Shown: one piece after another, positions 33,989 to 42,732 of the stretch
How the letters are laid out: each line of letters starts with the position of its first letter
Numbering within the stretch: the stretch's first letter is position 1
Assembly (NCBI GenBank): GCA_040219355.1
Contig: JAVJSN010000010.1
Coordinates: 248,001-312,000 of the forward strand
Direction of reading: 5' to 3'
Source: MH13 sp040219355
GTDB taxonomy: Bacteria > Pseudomonadota > Alphaproteobacteria > Rhizobiales > MH13
DNA: 64,000 nt
Position numbers and translations under genes: made by a program
Notes under the pieces: model-generated
Told to the model about the DNA's origin: nothing
Database searches by the model: none
What the model saw: only the letters and a program-made list of their open reading frames with translations

Positions 33989-35163
33989 CTCTGCAAAAGA
34001 ACGGCCTGGCCGGTGCGGGCGGATTCCTGCGCCGCCATGCCCATCTGCACCGCCATGGCACCGTCGGCCAGCGACACCGCTGGCTGGCGGCCGTGGCGGA
34101 TCGCCTCCAAGAAGAGCTGGTGCTGGTAGAAGGTCGCGCCATTGTGGTCGCCGGCTTCCAGCAGATCCTCGTCGACGGGAATGTCCAGCTCCATCGGACC
34201 CTTCGGATCGCGCGGCGACACGATGACCTTGGAGACTGGCGGCGTGCCAAGCTGCGCCGGCCAAAAGCGGGTCGGCCCCGGCACAAAGGCCTCGATCTTG
34301 CCTTTTGGCCCGACGGCGGAAATCTCTTCCTGATAGCGGCTGCCATCGGCGAACATGCACAGTTCAAGCATACCGCGCGCGCCGTTCTCAAAATCCACGA
34401 TCACATAGCCATGGTCCCAAATGTCGGGCACCTCGCCATTGTAGCGCTCGTCCAAATGGTTCACCGCCTGGCCTGCAGACGCCATCACACGGACCGGCTC
34501 GCTCTGCATGGTAAGGCGCATGAGATCGAAGAAATGGCAGCATTTTTCCACCATCGTGCCGCCGGTGTTGCGCGTGAACCGGTTCCAATCGCCAATTTTT
34601 TCCAGGAACGGAAAGCGATGTTCCCTGATCGACAGCATCTTGATGCCGCCGGTTTCTTCATGAACGCGGGACAGGAACGAGGCGATGGGCGGCATGTACC
34701 TGTACTCCATCGCTACCCAGACCAAGGCCGGGTAGCGCGCGGCAAACTCTGCCAGCTGCGCCGTGTGGGACGGATCGGTGTAAACCGGCTTTTCCACCAG
34801 CAGCGGCAGCGCACGGCGACCAGCGATTTCTTGCATCTGCCCGACATGCAAATGGTTGGGCGAGGCGATCACCAACGCATCGATGCCATCCAAGTGCAAC
34901 AAGGCATCAAGGCTATCGACAGCAGTCGCCTCAGGCACGAGAAAGCTGGCTTCTTTGCGCATCCCCTCATTCGGCTCAGCGATGGCAACCACCTCGGCAT
35001 TGTCCAACAAAGCGATGTTGCGGATATGCTCTTGGCCCATCATGCCCGCGCCGACGATACCATAGCGGGTCGGCGGCTGGTCGCTTGGGTTGGGATGAAA
35101 CGGCTTGGTTTCGGTCAGGGCTTCGGCTGCCGCCTCGCTTGTATGGTCGCTCATGGTGTCCAT
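33985..35163 (-). CDS. Gfo/Idh/MocA family protein 1 (candidate NAD-dependent sulfosugar glycosidase)
   Basis: A 392-residue oxidoreductase-fold protein. The Rossmann motif is YGIVGAGMMGQEHIRNIALL (from about residue 33), followed by LVIASPNHLHVGQM, LPLLVEKPVYTD and the central WVAMEYRYMPPIASFLSR. The C-terminal sheet carries GGTMVEKCCHFFDLMR, where His and Lys are positioned as in the family. The first 30 residues are a polar leader. It is 14 nt from the GntR gene on the same strand, beside a sulfo-SMO-like cluster that lacks a GH31 glycosidase. GH188-type NAD-dependent sulfoquinovosidases are members of this fold, so that role is possible but unproven. Confidence 0.8.
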   Translation of the reverse strand: MDTMSDHTSEAAAEALTETKPFHPNPSDQPPTRYGIVGAGMMGQEHIRNIALLDNAEVVAIAEPNEGMRKEASFLVPEATAVDSLDALLHLDGIDALVIASPNHLHVGQMQEIAGRRALPLLVEKPVYTDPSHTAQLAEFAARYPALVWVAMEYRYMPPIASFLSRVHEETGGIKMLSIREHRFPFLEKIGDWNRFTRNTGGTMVEKCCHFFDLMRLTMQSEPVRVMASAGQAVNHLDERYNGEVPDIWDHGYVIVDFENGARGMLELCMFADGSRYQEEISAVGPKGKIEAFVPGPTRFWPAQLGTPPVSKVIVSPRDPKGPMELDIPVDEDLLEAGDHNGATFYQHQLFLEAIRHGRQPAVSLADGAMAVQMGMAAQESARTGQAVLLQS

Positions 35164-35177
35164 GTTTTTTGTTCTTC

Positions 35178-35933
35178 TTATTTCATGCGGGTGACGTAAC
35201 GCGCTTTGTCGGCGTCGAACCAGTTGCGGGAATATTCGGCGGCGGTGCCATCCTTGGCGAAGCTCAAACGCTCCACCAGACCAGCGGGCGCACCAACAGG
35301 TTGGCCGAATGCCTCAGGTGCCCAGTCGGGCACCCGCCCGACGCCGACCCGATCTTCCACGCGGGTGATCCATAGGTTCAGCGCCTGGCGGTAATAAAGA
35401 TAGAGCGATTCAGAAATCGCATCGCGGTTCAATTGCTCCACATAGCTGCCATCAAGCCATATCTCTTCCACCGCAGCCGGCTTGCCGCCAAGGGAACGCA
35501 GGCGGCGAATGCGGTGACCGTCCGGTGATACACCAAAGGAGGGCAAATCATCGGGCTTGGGCAGCCGCTCAATGTCGAGCACTTCAGCGGTTGGAAGCCC
35601 GCCGCCTTCCTCCAGCTCCAGCCTGAAAAAAGCATAGACACCGCTCGGATTGCCACTGGCGCGCACATAGTTGCCCGAGCCATGAACGCGCTCCAGAAGA
35701 CTCTGCTTTTCCAGTTCACCCAGCGCTTTGCGCAGCGTGCCGACCGAAATCGACAGGGAAGCCGCCATATCCCGTTCTGGCGGCAAGCGCTCGCCATCGC
35801 GCAGGCGACCGGACCCGATATCGCGGATCAGCATTTCGCTGATCTGCAAATAGACGGGAAGAGAGCCAGAAGAGTTGGTGCGCGGCAAAAGACTGTCCGA
35901 AACGGCAGGCAAAAAACAAAATTGATACAGCAT
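35178..35933 (-). CDS. GntR family regulator with UTRA domain
   Basis: A 251-residue HutC-type GntR regulator. The winged helix spans about residues 24-95 (LPVYLQISEMLIRDIGSGRL, LPPERDMAASLSISVGTLRK, VHGSGNYVR). A UTRA effector domain follows (about 105-245, with RIRRLRSLGGKPAAVEEIWL and RVGVGRVPDWAPEAFG). The upstream boundary is uncertain: the first ATG lies in a palindrome (35932-35947), so either the operator overlaps its start or a later start is used. It is divergent from the monooxygenase gene with 100 bp between, and is the likely regulator of both sides. Confidence 0.87.
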   Translation of the reverse strand: MLYQFCFLPAVSDSLLPRTNSSGSLPVYLQISEMLIRDIGSGRLRDGERLPPERDMAASLSISVGTLRKALGELEKQSLLERVHGSGNYVRASGNPSGVYAFFRLELEEGGGLPTAEVLDIERLPKPDDLPSFGVSPDGHRIRRLRSLGGKPAAVEEIWLDGSYVEQLNRDAISESLYLYYRQALNLWITRVEDRVGVGRVPDWAPEAFGQPVGAPAGLVERLSFAKDGTAAEYSRNWFDADKARYVTRMK

Positions 35934-35956
35934 TGATCTACATCAATCACAATGCT
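35929..35956. promoter_or_regulatory. Nested palindromic operator between GntR and smoC-like genes
   Basis: ATTGAT-CTAC-ATCAAT (35932-35947) is a perfect 6-bp dyad. It sits inside a wider dyad, AGCATTG (35929-35935) with CAATGCT (35950-35956). A further direct ATTGAT lies at 35921-35926. This divergent intergenic region is where a GntR regulator would bind. The site overlaps the regulator's first ATG, suggesting autoregulation. Confidence 0.55.
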
Positions 35957-36033
35957 ATGCAAGAGAAAAATCAGGTGCGCCCAAACCGCACATCCGCGAT
36001 GCCGCACAGCCACCGAACGGAAACACGCCTTCA

Positions 36034-37188
36034 ATGACGATTGTCCCTGTCACCTCCGCCGATCTTGATGCCGCCGAAGTCTCCTGGTTCTCTGCCCTGT
36101 GCTCCGATGACTATGAGTTCTTGGGCGTGCCCGACGGCAAGCTGCGTTCCAGCTGGGAGCACTGCTCGGACATTTTGAAAGAGGCCGAAGCCCAGGGCTT
36201 CCGCAACATTCTTTGCCCATCTTCCTATCAGGTTGGTCAGGACACGCTGAGCTTTGTGGCTGGCGGCGCGCCCATTACACAAGACATCAACTTCCTAGCG
36301 GCGATCCGCTGCGGCGAGATGCAGCCGATCATGCTGGCGCGCACGGTGGCGACGCTCGATCACATGCTACGCGGTCGGCTGACGCTCAACGTCATTTCCT
36401 CTGACTTCCCCGGCCAGCGTGAGGATAGCGCCTACCGTTACAAGCGCTCCCATGAAGTGGTGGAGATCCTAAAGCAGGCCTGGACGCAGGACGAGATCAC
36501 CTATCAGGGCGAAATCTACCAGTTCGACAAGGTGCCCACCGGCCCGGCCAAACCCTACCAGACCGGCGGCCCACTGCTCTATTTCGGCGGCTACTCACCC
36601 GATGCACTGGAACTGTGCGGCCAGCACTGCGACGTTTACCTCATGTGGCCGGAGCCGAAGGAGCAGCTCGCCGAGCGCATGAAGGCGGTGAACGCCGTCG
36701 CCGATCAGCACAATCGCACGCTGGACTATGGCCTGCGCGTGCATGTGATCGTCCGCGATACTGAACAGGAGGCCCGCGACTATGCCGAGCACCTCGTCTC
36801 CAAGCTCGACGATGAGTATGGCAAGCTGATCCGCGACCGGGCCCACGACTCCATCTCGCTCGGTGTGGCGCACCAGGCCAAAGCACGCGAACTGGCCGAC
36901 AAGTTCGGCTATGTTGAGCCGCATCTTTGGACCGGCGTGGGCCGCGCTCGTTCCGGCTGCGGCGCAGCACTGGTTGGCTCCACCGATCAGGTGCTTTCTG
37001 AGCTTGAGAGCTACCAGAAGATGGGTATGCGCGCCTTCATTCTGTCCGGCTACCCGCACATCGATGAATGCAAGAGCTTTGGATCGCGCGTTCTGCCGCA
37101 GATGAAAACCGCCTCGCTGCCCCACGCGTATGGCCGAGTCCCGGCTGAGCTTCCCGCAACGCCACTCGCTGCCGGAGTTCGCACCTAA
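36034..37188 (+). CDS. smoC: Flavin-dependent LLM monooxygenase (SmoC-like, sulfonate-cleaving)
   Basis: A 384-residue luciferase-like monooxygenase of the SsuD/alkanesulfonate class. It uses reduced FMN and oxygen to cleave a carbon-sulfur bond, releasing sulfite. Family marks are EVSWFSALCSDDYEFLGVPD, LLAIRCGEM-like FLAAIRCGEMQPIMLARTVA, TLDHMLRGRLTLNVISSDFP, RVHVIVRDTEQEA, HLWTGVGRARSGCGAALVGS and AFILSGYPHIDE. The aldo/keto reductase and flavin reductase that follow complete the enzyme set of sulfoquinovose monooxygenase metabolism. The next gene's ATG overlaps this stop (TAATG). The substrate assignment is by family and context. Confidence 0.8.
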   Translation: MTIVPVTSADLDAAEVSWFSALCSDDYEFLGVPDGKLRSSWEHCSDILKEAEAQGFRNILCPSSYQVGQDTLSFVAGGAPITQDINFLAAIRCGEMQPIMLARTVATLDHMLRGRLTLNVISSDFPGQREDSAYRYKRSHEVVEILKQAWTQDEITYQGEIYQFDKVPTGPAKPYQTGGPLLYFGGYSPDALELCGQHCDVYLMWPEPKEQLAERMKAVNAVADQHNRTLDYGLRVHVIVRDTEQEARDYAEHLVSKLDDEYGKLIRDRAHDSISLGVAHQAKARELADKFGYVEPHLWTGVGRARSGCGAALVGSTDQVLSELESYQKMGMRAFILSGYPHIDECKSFGSRVLPQMKTASLPHAYGRVPAELPATPLAAGVRT

Positions 37189-38081
37189 TGGACCGCGTTT
37201 CTATCACGCCCGATCTTGAGCTCTCCCGCATCGTCTATGGCATGTGGCGTATCGGCGATGACACCAACACCTCGCCTGCCCATGTCGAGGCGAAGATCGA
37301 CGCCTGCCTGTCCCAGGGCATCACGACCATGGACCAGGCCGACATCTATGGCGGCTACACCGCCGAAGCCATTCTTGGTGCCGCGTTCAAGGCCTCGCCA
37401 TCCTTGCGCGATAAAGTTGAGTTGGTCACCAAATGCGACATCGTCGCCCCTGCTGGCCGCTATCAATCGGCCCGCGTGAAGCACTACAACACCTCGCGCA
37501 CCCACATTCTGGCTTCGGTCGAGCATTCGCTGCAGGACATGGCGACTGACCGGATTGATCTTCTTCTTATCCACCGGCCCGACCCTTTTATGGATCATCG
37601 TGAGACCGGCAAGGCACTCGATGAACTTGTGGCGTCCGGCAAGGTGCGCGCCGTCGGCGTGTCAAACTTCAAGCGCAACGATTGGACGCTGCTTCAATCC
37701 GCGATGTCCACCAAGCTGTGCACCAATCAGGTCGAACTCTCGGTGCTCAACCATGCGCCCTTCATTGAGGGCGAGGTGCAATGGATGCAGGAGTTCGGCA
37801 TTCACCCGATGGCTTGGTCACCGCTGGGCGGTGGGGGCCTGTTTGGCGCTGAAGGCGAAGCGGTACGGGCGGTTCTGCAGCGCATGGCGAGCGCACAAAA
37901 CGTCGATGTGGCCGCCGTTGCCGTCGCTTGGCTTCTCGCGCACCCCGTTGGCATTTTGCCGGTAATGGGCACCAACACACTCGACCGCATACAAACATTT
38001 GACCAGGCAACCGGCGTGAAAATGGATCGCCAAGACTGGTTTGAGATTTTAACCGCTGCCCAAGGCCACGAAGTACCTTAA
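37188..38081 (+). CDS. smoB: Aldo/keto reductase (SmoB-like)
   Basis: A 297-residue NAD(P)H-dependent reductase with a TIM barrel. The catalytic tetrad is recognisable: Asp/Tyr in TTMDQADIYGGYTAE, Lys in VELVTKCDIV, and His in IDLLLIHRPDPFMD. The cofactor loop is near the end (LPVMGTNTLDRIQT). It resembles the YdhF branch. In the sulfo-SMO pathway SmoB reduces 6-oxo-glucose, made by the monooxygenase, to glucose; the direct overlap with the monooxygenase gene supports that role here. A general sugar or aldehyde reductase is the alternative. Confidence 0.8.
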   Translation: MDRVSITPDLELSRIVYGMWRIGDDTNTSPAHVEAKIDACLSQGITTMDQADIYGGYTAEAILGAAFKASPSLRDKVELVTKCDIVAPAGRYQSARVKHYNTSRTHILASVEHSLQDMATDRIDLLLIHRPDPFMDHRETGKALDELVASGKVRAVGVSNFKRNDWTLLQSAMSTKLCTNQVELSVLNHAPFIEGEVQWMQEFGIHPMAWSPLGGGGLFGAEGEAVRAVLQRMASAQNVDVAAVAVAWLLAHPVGILPVMGTNTLDRIQTFDQATGVKMDRQDWFEILTAAQGHEVP

Positions 38082-38101
38082 GTGGTACTAGGAGAGGTTC
38101 C

Positions 38102-38620
38102 ATGAACATGCATGCCCCAATTTCCAGTTTTGTGCCGGCAGCGGACAACTCCAAGGAGTTGCGCAGCGCCTTCTCGCGCTTTGCCACCGGCGTTACCGTG
38201 GTGACGGCGATGACGGAGAGCGGACCGATCGGCATGACGGTCAACAGCTTTTCCTCTGTTTCGCTGAACCCGCCGCTGACGCTGTGGTCCATCGACCGTA
38301 AGTCGAGCCGCTACGATGCGTTTGCGGGTGCCTGGGACACGGCCATTCATGTGCTGTCGCAAAGCCAGGAAGCGCTTTGCCTGGCTTTCGCCAAGAAACC
38401 CGACGCCTTTGACCAGACGGTCTGGCACGAAGGGCCTAACGGCGTTCCGCTGATCGATGGCTGCCTGGCGCGCTTTGAATGCCGCCGTTATGGCAAGCAC
38501 GATGCCGGGGATCACACCATCCTGGTCGACCAGGTGATGCACGCAACCATGCAGACCGGCGAACAAGCCAGCGACCCGTTGGTCTTCTTCCAAGGCCAGT
38601 TCAGCGGTTTGGGTGACTGA
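38102..38620 (+). CDS. smoA: Flavin reductase (SmoA-like partner of the monooxygenase)
   Basis: A 172-residue flavin reductase of the HpaC/RutF type, supplying reduced FMN. Family segments are SKELRSAFSRFATGVTVVTA (N-terminal), GMTVNSFSSVSLNPPLTLWS (flavin-binding) and the C-terminal DHTILVDQVMHA with YGKHDAGDH. It begins 20 nt after the aldo/keto reductase and follows a weak Shine-Dalgarno-like AGGAGAGG. Two-component LLM monooxygenases need exactly such a partner. Confidence 0.85.
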   Translation: MNMHAPISSFVPAADNSKELRSAFSRFATGVTVVTAMTESGPIGMTVNSFSSVSLNPPLTLWSIDRKSSRYDAFAGAWDTAIHVLSQSQEALCLAFAKKPDAFDQTVWHEGPNGVPLIDGCLARFECRRYGKHDAGDHTILVDQVMHATMQTGEQASDPLVFFQGQFSGLGD

Positions 38621-38629
38621 TACGCGATC

Positions 38630-39547
38630 ATGACGTCCCTTAAGACCCGCCAAGAGGTCATTCAGGAACTGGAAAATCGGATCGGGAGCCGCCTCAATGA
38701 GGCTGTCTTCGCACCCCCGCGCCTGATCGACCGCCGGGCGTATGAAGGCTGGCACCTCGACACACTGCATTTTGAAGGCGCCGAGCAGGAGACGATCCCG
38801 GCGCTTTTTCTGCATCCTGCCGACCCCGACACGCCCGTGCCGGCTGTGCTCTACTGCCATGCCCATGGCAACCGGTTCGAATTTGGGATGGCCGAACTGA
38901 TGGAAGGACGCGGCAGCCTGCAAGGCCCCTATGGTCCTGCTTTACAAGCGCTTGGCATTGCAAGCCTCTGCCTGGAAATGCCCGCCTTTGGCGCGCGCCA
39001 GCATCGCAGCGAAAGCGAACGCGCCAAAAAACATCTTTGGAACGGTACCACCCTATTCGGTCAGATGCTCGAAGAGCTAGCGGCCGGTATCAGCTTTCTT
39101 GCAAACCATGCCGACATCGACGACGCCCAAATAGGCGCTCTGGGCTTTTCCATGGGCTCCACCCACGCCTGGTGGATGGCGGCCCTGGACGAGCGGGTGA
39201 AAGCAAGCGTTGCACTATGCTCGTTTGCCGATCTTGCGTGCCTCACCCAAAAACCAGCCCATGATGGTCACGGCATCTACATGACCGTGCCCAGCCTGCT
39301 GAAGCATTTCTCCACCGGCCAGATTGCAGGTCTCGCCGCCCCGCGCGCGCTGATGATCGGTGTTGGGTTAAAGGATTGGTCGACACCAGAACACTGCTTC
39401 GAGAAAGCGCGCGCAGAACTTGACGCTGCGTATTGCGACACGCCAGAGGCCTTGCACTTTCACATTGAACCCGACATGGGCCATGTCGAAACGCCTGCCA
39501 TGCGGCAGGCATCGCTCGACTTTCTGGAGGCCCATTTATGTCACTGA
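38630..39547 (+). CDS. Alpha/beta hydrolase (dienelactone hydrolase/acetyl-esterase type)
   Basis: A 305-residue serine hydrolase. VPAVLYCHAHGNRFEFG provides the oxyanion strand. The nucleophile elbow is GFSMGSTHAWWMAA (Ser in GxSxG), and the acid and His regions appear as MIGVGLKDWSTPEHCFEKA and DMGHVETPAMR. There is no signal peptide, so it is cytosolic. It lies between the flavin reductase and three oxidoreductase genes and overlaps the next gene by 10 nt. It may deacylate an imported glycolipid headgroup or sugar ester; that is inference. Confidence 0.8.
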   Translation: MTSLKTRQEVIQELENRIGSRLNEAVFAPPRLIDRRAYEGWHLDTLHFEGAEQETIPALFLHPADPDTPVPAVLYCHAHGNRFEFGMAELMEGRGSLQGPYGPALQALGIASLCLEMPAFGARQHRSESERAKKHLWNGTTLFGQMLEELAAGISFLANHADIDDAQIGALGFSMGSTHAWWMAALDERVKASVALCSFADLACLTQKPAHDGHGIYMTVPSLLKHFSTGQIAGLAAPRALMIGVGLKDWSTPEHCFEKARAELDAAYCDTPEALHFHIEPDMGHVETPAMRQASLDFLEAHLCH

Positions 39548-40569
39548 CCCCCCCACTTGCCTGCGCCCTGATCGGAACTGGCATGGTCGCCGGGACCCAT
39601 GTCGCCGCCATCAAGGCGTCGGACAGGGTAACTTTGAAGGGTGTGACAGCCCGCACGCCCGAAAACGCGCGAAGCTTCGCCAAGGACCATGGCGTGGAGG
39701 TCTACGCCGACGTCGCGGCCATCGCCGCCGACCCCGATATCCACTTTGCGATCATTGTTACGCCACCCAACGCCCGCCTCGACCTGATCGAGCCGCTCGC
39801 CAAGGCCGGCAAACCGATTCTTCTGGAAAAGCCAGTGGCCCGTGACGGCAATGAGGCCGAGCAGGTGGTGACGCTTTGCGAGAACGCCGGCGTCAAGCTT
39901 GGTACCGTCTTCCAGCACCGTATGCGCGAAGCCTCGAAAAAAGCCGCCGAGTTGGTGACCTCCGGCACGCTGGGTGCGCTGGGTGTGGCGGAAATCACCG
40001 TGCCCTGGTGGCGCGAACAGGCCTATTACGACGAGCCGGGGCGCGGCACCTATGCCCGCGATGGCGGCGGCGTTTTGATCAGCCAGGCGATCCACACGCT
40101 GGATTTGGCGCTCTCGCTCACAGGCCCCGTGGCGAGCGTGCAGGCCATGACCGCCACCAGCCGGTTCCACACCATGGAAGCCGAAGACTTTGCCACGGCG
40201 GGCCTGCGCTTTGCCAACGGTGCGATTGGATCGCTGGTTGCTTCGACGGCAAGCTTCCCCGGCGGGGCGGAAACCATCACGCTGCACTTTGATAAGGCGA
40301 GCCTGCATCTTGGTTCGGGCATTTTGTCCGTGAATTGGCGAAACGGCGAGATCGAAACCTTCGGCGCGTCGGCGACGACCGGCGGCGGAGCTGACCCCAT
40401 GGCGTTCACCCATGAATGGCACCAGGGGATTATCGAGGATTTCGCCGACGCCATCACCGAAGATCGCGATCCAATTGTCACGGGCCGTCAGGCACTCGCC
40501 TCGCACGCCCTGATCGATGCGATCACCGCCTCGTCCAATGCTGGCGCATCCGTGGAGGTCGTCCAATGA
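39538..40569 (+). CDS. Gfo/Idh/MocA family oxidoreductase 2
   Basis: A 343-residue NAD(P)-binding protein. The Rossmann start is ACALIGTGMVAGTHVAAIKA. Then come ILLEKPVARDGNEAEQVV (the EKP motif with catalytic Lys), GTVFQHRMREASKKAAELV, VPWWREQAYYDEPGRGTYAR and the DGGGVLISQAIHTLDLALSL helix with the family His. Length and motif order are normal for the family. It overlaps its neighbours by 10 nt upstream and 4 nt downstream, so expression is tightly coupled. The substrate is probably a sugar or sugar derivative oxidised at a ring carbon. Confidence 0.85.
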   Translation: MSLTPPLACALIGTGMVAGTHVAAIKASDRVTLKGVTARTPENARSFAKDHGVEVYADVAAIAADPDIHFAIIVTPPNARLDLIEPLAKAGKPILLEKPVARDGNEAEQVVTLCENAGVKLGTVFQHRMREASKKAAELVTSGTLGALGVAEITVPWWREQAYYDEPGRGTYARDGGGVLISQAIHTLDLALSLTGPVASVQAMTATSRFHTMEAEDFATAGLRFANGAIGSLVASTASFPGGAETITLHFDKASLHLGSGILSVNWRNGEIETFGASATTGGGADPMAFTHEWHQGIIEDFADAITEDRDPIVTGRQALASHALIDAITASSNAGASVEVVQ

Positions 40570-41591
40570 GCCTGACCTTCGCAGCCCTTGGCATCGATCA
40601 CCGTCACATTTTTGGCATGGCCGGCAACATGCAGGACGTCGGAGCCACCTTCAAAAGCTGGTGGACCGGCGTGTCGCCGGGGACACAAGACGGGTCGCCA
40701 GAAACAGAAGAAGGTTTCCTCAAGCGATTCCCTGATGTGCCAAAGACCAGCAAAGAAACGATCCTCGCTGACCCTGAAATCGATCTCGTTCTGATTTCTG
40801 CCATCCCACGTGACCGGGCAGCGCTTGCCATCGAAGCGATGGAAGCGGGCAAGGATGTGATGGTCGATAAGCCTGGCTGCACAACGCTGGAGCAGCTCGA
40901 CGCCATCAAGGCGTGCCAGTCGCGCACCGGCCGCATTTGGTCGGTGGATTTTTCTGAGCGTTTTGAAGTGCCCTCGGTCACCAAGGCCACCGAACTGGTG
41001 CAATCCGGCGCCATCGGCAAAGTGGTGCAGACGCTCGGCCAAGGCCCGCACCGGCTGAACCGCGCGACGCGGCCCAACTGGTTCTTTGAACGCGAGGCTT
41101 ATGGCGGCATTCTGGTGGATATCGCCAGCCACCAGATCGATCAGTTCCTGTTTTTTACCGGCTCAACCGACGCGCTGATCACCCTGGCGCAGGTCGGCAA
41201 TTTCGCCAATCCTCAGGACAAAGGCTTGCAGGATTTCGGCGAGATCGCGCTGAAAAGCGACGAGGGCCACGGTTATATCCGCGTCGATTGGTACACGCCC
41301 GATGCGCTGCCCAATTGGGGCGACGGCCGCCTGACGATCCTGGGGACCAAAGGCTATATTGAGCTGCGCAAATATGTCGATGTCGGCGGGCCGGAGGGCA
41401 CGGACTTCCTCATTCTGGTCAATGGCGACCGCTGCGAAAAAATCCACTGCGCCGATGCGGGCCTGCCTTACTTCCAGAACCTTGCCAATGACATTGCGGA
41501 CCGCACCAACACGGCGATGCCGCAGGCCCATGCCTTCAAGGTGATGGAGCTTGGCATCAAGGCGCAGATGATGGCGGAGGGTCGGCTATAG
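40566..41591 (+). CDS. Gfo/Idh/MocA family oxidoreductase 3
   Basis: A 341-residue family member. Its N-terminus is shorter and unusual: SLTFAALGIDHRHIFGMAGN replaces the usual GxGxxG, giving a GIDHRHI loop. MVDKPGCTTLEQLDAIKACQ takes the place of the EKP segment (here DKP), and YGGILVDIASHQIDQFLFF is the C-terminal family helix. The ATG at 40566 overlaps the preceding stop (ATGA); a longer frame upstream is only overlap with gene 2. The missing Rossmann glycines suggest altered or lost cofactor binding, so this may not be a simple dehydrogenase. Confidence 0.8.
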   Translation: MSLTFAALGIDHRHIFGMAGNMQDVGATFKSWWTGVSPGTQDGSPETEEGFLKRFPDVPKTSKETILADPEIDLVLISAIPRDRAALAIEAMEAGKDVMVDKPGCTTLEQLDAIKACQSRTGRIWSVDFSERFEVPSVTKATELVQSGAIGKVVQTLGQGPHRLNRATRPNWFFEREAYGGILVDIASHQIDQFLFFTGSTDALITLAQVGNFANPQDKGLQDFGEIALKSDEGHGYIRVDWYTPDALPNWGDGRLTILGTKGYIELRKYVDVGGPEGTDFLILVNGDRCEKIHCADAGLPYFQNLANDIADRTNTAMPQAHAFKVMELGIKAQMMAEGRL

Positions 41592-42694
41592 TGTTCAACG
41601 TGGCCATCATCGGTGCTGGCATTGGCGAACAGCATTTGGCGGGGTATCGCCAATTGCCGGACCAGTTTGCCGTCAAAGCGATCTGCGATCTCAACCGGGA
41701 TCGGGCCCGCGTTGTCGCGGGCGGTGACAACACCATCGCCATCCATGCCGACAGCCAGGCGGTGCTCGACGATGACAGCATCGATATCATCGATATCTGT
41801 CTGCCACCGCATCTGCATTTCGATGTCACACTGGCGGGCCTGCAAGCCGGCAAGCATGTGATCTGCGAAAAGCCGCTGGTCCGTTCGGTGCGCGAAGTCG
41901 ATGTGTTGATCGACGCGGCGGCAGAGGCGCGGCGTCAGGTGTTCCCAGTATTCCAGTATCGCTATGGCCACGGCCTGCACCAGCTGCAGGCGCTCATTCA
42001 TGCAGGTCTTGCCGGCAAACCCTTTGCGGCAAGCCTTGAGACCCACTGGAACCGAGACAGCGCCTACTACGCCGTTTCCTGGCGCGGCACATGGACGGGT
42101 GAATCCGGCGGCGCGGTTCTCGGCCATGCGATCCACAATCACGATCTGCTCACCTACATTATGGGACCAATCAAAGCGCTGTCTGCCATCACCGCAACAC
42201 GGGTGAACCCCATCGAAGTTGAAGACTGCGCGGCTATCAGTTTTGAGATGGAGTCCGGCGCGCTCGCGACCTCCTCGATAACCCTCGGCGCGGGCGATGA
42301 CACCAGCCGGCTGCGGTTCCTGTTTGAAGGCTTCACCGCCACCAGCGGCACTGAGCCCTATGCCCCGGGTGAGGGCGCCTGGACATTTACTGCCCGCAAT
42401 CCCACCAAACAGGCGCAAATCGACGCCGTTTTGGCCAATTTGAGCCCCGTTCATGCAGGATATGCCGGATTCTTCCAGGCAATCGCATCTGCACTTGACG
42501 GGCACCCCGGTCGTGACGTCACATTGGCTGACGGACGCCGGTCAATCGAACTTGTCACGGCGGTCTATCAGGCTGCACGGACAGGAAAGCGCGTGGCCCT
42601 ACCGCTTGGAAAGGACAACGCGCTCTACGCCGGATGGCAGCCTGAAAGGCAACATCCAACCGACACGCAAACAACGAAAAATCGGGCCCACTGA
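41591..42694 (+). CDS. Gfo/Idh/MocA family oxidoreductase 4
   Basis: A 367-residue family member with an intact Rossmann motif (FNVAIIGAGIGEQHLAGYRQ), the EKP motif (HVICEKPLVRSVREVDVLID), FQYRYGHGLHQLQAL and the helix GESGGAVLGHAIHNHDLLTY. The GTG start at 41591 overlaps the previous TAG by 1 nt. The last 30 residues are polar and may be disordered. It ends 38 nt before the binding-protein gene. It is the third oxidoreductase in a row from this family, an unusual stacking. Confidence 0.85.
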   Translation: MFNVAIIGAGIGEQHLAGYRQLPDQFAVKAICDLNRDRARVVAGGDNTIAIHADSQAVLDDDSIDIIDICLPPHLHFDVTLAGLQAGKHVICEKPLVRSVREVDVLIDAAAEARRQVFPVFQYRYGHGLHQLQALIHAGLAGKPFAASLETHWNRDSAYYAVSWRGTWTGESGGAVLGHAIHNHDLLTYIMGPIKALSAITATRVNPIEVEDCAAISFEMESGALATSSITLGAGDDTSRLRFLFEGFTATSGTEPYAPGEGAWTFTARNPTKQAQIDAVLANLSPVHAGYAGFFQAIASALDGHPGRDVTLADGRRSIELVTAVYQAARTGKRVALPLGKDNALYAGWQPERQHPTDTQTTKNRAH

Positions 42695-42732
42695 ATATCC
42701 AATCAGGGCCGTACATCTTGGGAGAGAAACAC

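Noticed and set aside
33877..35199. 440-codon plus-strand frame opposite Gfo/Idh/MocA gene 1
   Set aside because: The minus-strand gene has a clear Rossmann motif and family helices; this frame is its complement shadow.
39541..40566. 341-codon minus-strand frame exactly opposite Gfo/Idh/MocA gene 2
   Set aside because: The plus-strand protein has all family motifs. The antisense frame reads as Gly/Arg/His-rich noise.
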